From: Halocaridina rubra
Taxonomy: Eukaryota; Arthropoda; Malacostraca; Decapoda; Atyidae
DNA length: 64,000 nucleotides
Reading direction: 5' to 3'
Assembly (NCBI GenBank): GCA_037179515.1
Contig: JAXCGZ010015115.1
Coordinates: 1-64,000 of the forward strand
Shown: piece by piece, positions 62,533 to 64,000 of the stretch
Position numbering within the stretch: position 1 is the stretch's first letter
Layout of the letters: every line of letters begins with the position of its first letter
Made by a program: the position numbers and the translations under genes
The notes under the pieces: generated by a model
What the model was told of the DNA's origin: nothing
Database searches by the model: none
Seen by the model: only the letters and a program-made list of their open reading frames with translations

Positions 62533-64000
62533 ACTGCTATTCCCGAATGCGACAAAAAGGGAAAAGGTAGAGAAAATCGCCAAGGAAACAAATGACAAAG
62601 TTGAGCGAAGCCACACTAGCACACTTCCTACCTGGACGCTATCTTTATACTGAATCTTGCAAAGGTAAACAATGAATGAGTGGGTACCACCCCAATCATG
62701 ACTACCTAGTAATTATTATAAACATGTTTATTTATGTAAATTCACTAAATTATAATATGAATAGTGTGGAAATTTAAAGGAAATTTACACCAAGCTATAT
62801 AATTATTGCATTAATATGGAAAATGTTTCAACGTAAATATTAAACTATTCTTAAGTCTAAAATCTGGCATCACTTACACCTATATGGTATGGAGTTATCG
62901 TTAGTATATTTATTTGTATTTTTTTCTTATCTGGAAAAGTCCCATATCTTACAGTTTTTCCACCTACTCTGACATTCAGAATGAAATACGAATAATATTT
63001 TAAAGTATTTTTTTAAGGCAAACCCAAAGCTTGTACAATTTAAAGATATATATCATGGCATTATTTCAATGCGTAGGTGTGGCTGTATTCAAGTAACGTC
63101 TTGTTATTTATCTCCCCCCCCCCAACGAGTAATGGATGAGTTCTTTTGATCCCTCCAAAACGTACTTTTGTGTTTTCTGAGTGAATTGAAAACAGAAAGA
63201 GAAACTAGAAAATATAAAGGATGAATAGTGCATTCACAACAAATATAAATAATTCACAAAGGAGAAATGAAAAGAAAGAAAAAAGCTTTGAGAAGAAAAG
63301 GAAAATTATTATAATATTGATGGTTCCATCGCATTTTGGTACAAAATATTCCTGGCATATAGTCTAGAATCTTGTACCACAATATTCCTCTTCACTGTGT
63401 GGATCAACAAAGAGTTGACCAAGAAATTTATAGCAGTCTTCTTTAAGAGAATCTGAATTTCAGATCAAAACTTAGCACGAGGGTCTGCCCCTCTCTTTTT
63501 TCTCTTACTTTATTTAATTTTCGTGCTTTTCCCTCGAATTCCCTTATATCCTTAATTCCCTTCCCCCTTTTTTCCCTCCTATCCCATCCCATCCTAAAAA
63601 GAAAAGAAAAAAAAAGAGACGATCCGTAGCTGCTTAAAAACTATAAGTACCACAAAAGTCTCCTCAGATGAGATGAAGAGTAATTATGACTAGAAAGGAA
63701 GCTAAAAGAAAAATGTTGGTGCAGTTGACTGCAGGGGACCTGTAATTGAAAAGATGAAATAGGTTTTGATATTGAGAGAAAGCCGTTTGAGCAAAGGATT
63801 GCGGAAAGGCTAGGATATCAGACCTGATAGGAATGCTGAGACTATTCTATTGACTTTACAAAATTGATTGATTCACTGAGTATATACGTAGGTGAAGAGA
63901 GAGCAAGCTTTAATTGTGGTAACCTTTGATTGGGAAGGCACACACAGAGAAACACTAATGACGGCAATAATCAAAAGAATGTCAAGAGTATAGGACACTC
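62533..64000. other. Upstream of WFS1: 5' UTR, promoter region and unassigned sequence
   Basis: The minus-strand frame stays open upstream of the WFS1 ATG to about 62622 without another ATG, so this part is likely 5' UTR. Beyond it no TATA box, CpG-rich promoter or other gene was recognised. A C-tract is at 63113-63123. Confidence 0.4.

Overview
The window looks like nuclear DNA from a malacostracan, probably decapod, crustacean. This is an inference from arthropod-like versions of conserved animal genes, small exons in repeat-choked introns, very long (TA)n and (CT)n tracts, and dense foldback/MITE, SINE, LINE and BEL/Pao elements. Nothing prokaryotic or viral is visible. Four conserved protein genes are supported by joining exons at GT/AG sites in correct phase.

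Layout. (1) 1-8100: the C-terminal exons of IFRD1 (+), the rest lying off or unrecognised to the left, with two transposons in and upstream of its introns. (2) 11189-21341: a complete TTK/Mps1 spindle-checkpoint kinase on the minus strand, ten exons including the 335-codon disordered exon, tail to tail with IFRD1. (3) 22200-32520: an eroded minus-strand LINE (PHD-finger ORF1, endonuclease, reverse transcriptase) split by a young BEL/Pao LTR retrotransposon (24815-30354) that lacks a reverse transcriptase core, and by a small MITE. (4) 34129-48636: a complete PSMD7/Rpn8 gene (+). Its 10.2 kb third intron is a stack of insertions: a tandem dimer with a hammerhead-like motif, a minisatellite MITE, a foldback element split by a 6.1 kb non-coding LTR element, and a second foldback element, separated by (TA)n tracts. 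(5) 52431-62532: a complete WFS1 (wolframin) gene on the minus strand, tail to tail with PSMD7, whose introns and 3' UTR hold several SINEs and LINE fragments, many with clear target-site duplications.

The host genes are unrelated housekeeping or regulatory genes: transcription co-regulator, mitotic kinase, proteasome lid subunit and ER membrane protein. No operon-like logic is implied. The main novelty is in the mobile DNA: a MITE whose 160-bp internal segment was amplified into about 9.4 tandem copies, a possible retrozyme/Penelope-type hammerhead dimer, a foldback family sharing sequence with LINE 3' tails, a LINE with a triplicated 123-bp coding segment, and a SINE whose target-site duplication covers the WFS1 stop codon. 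All family names come from recognising motifs by eye; no database search was possible.
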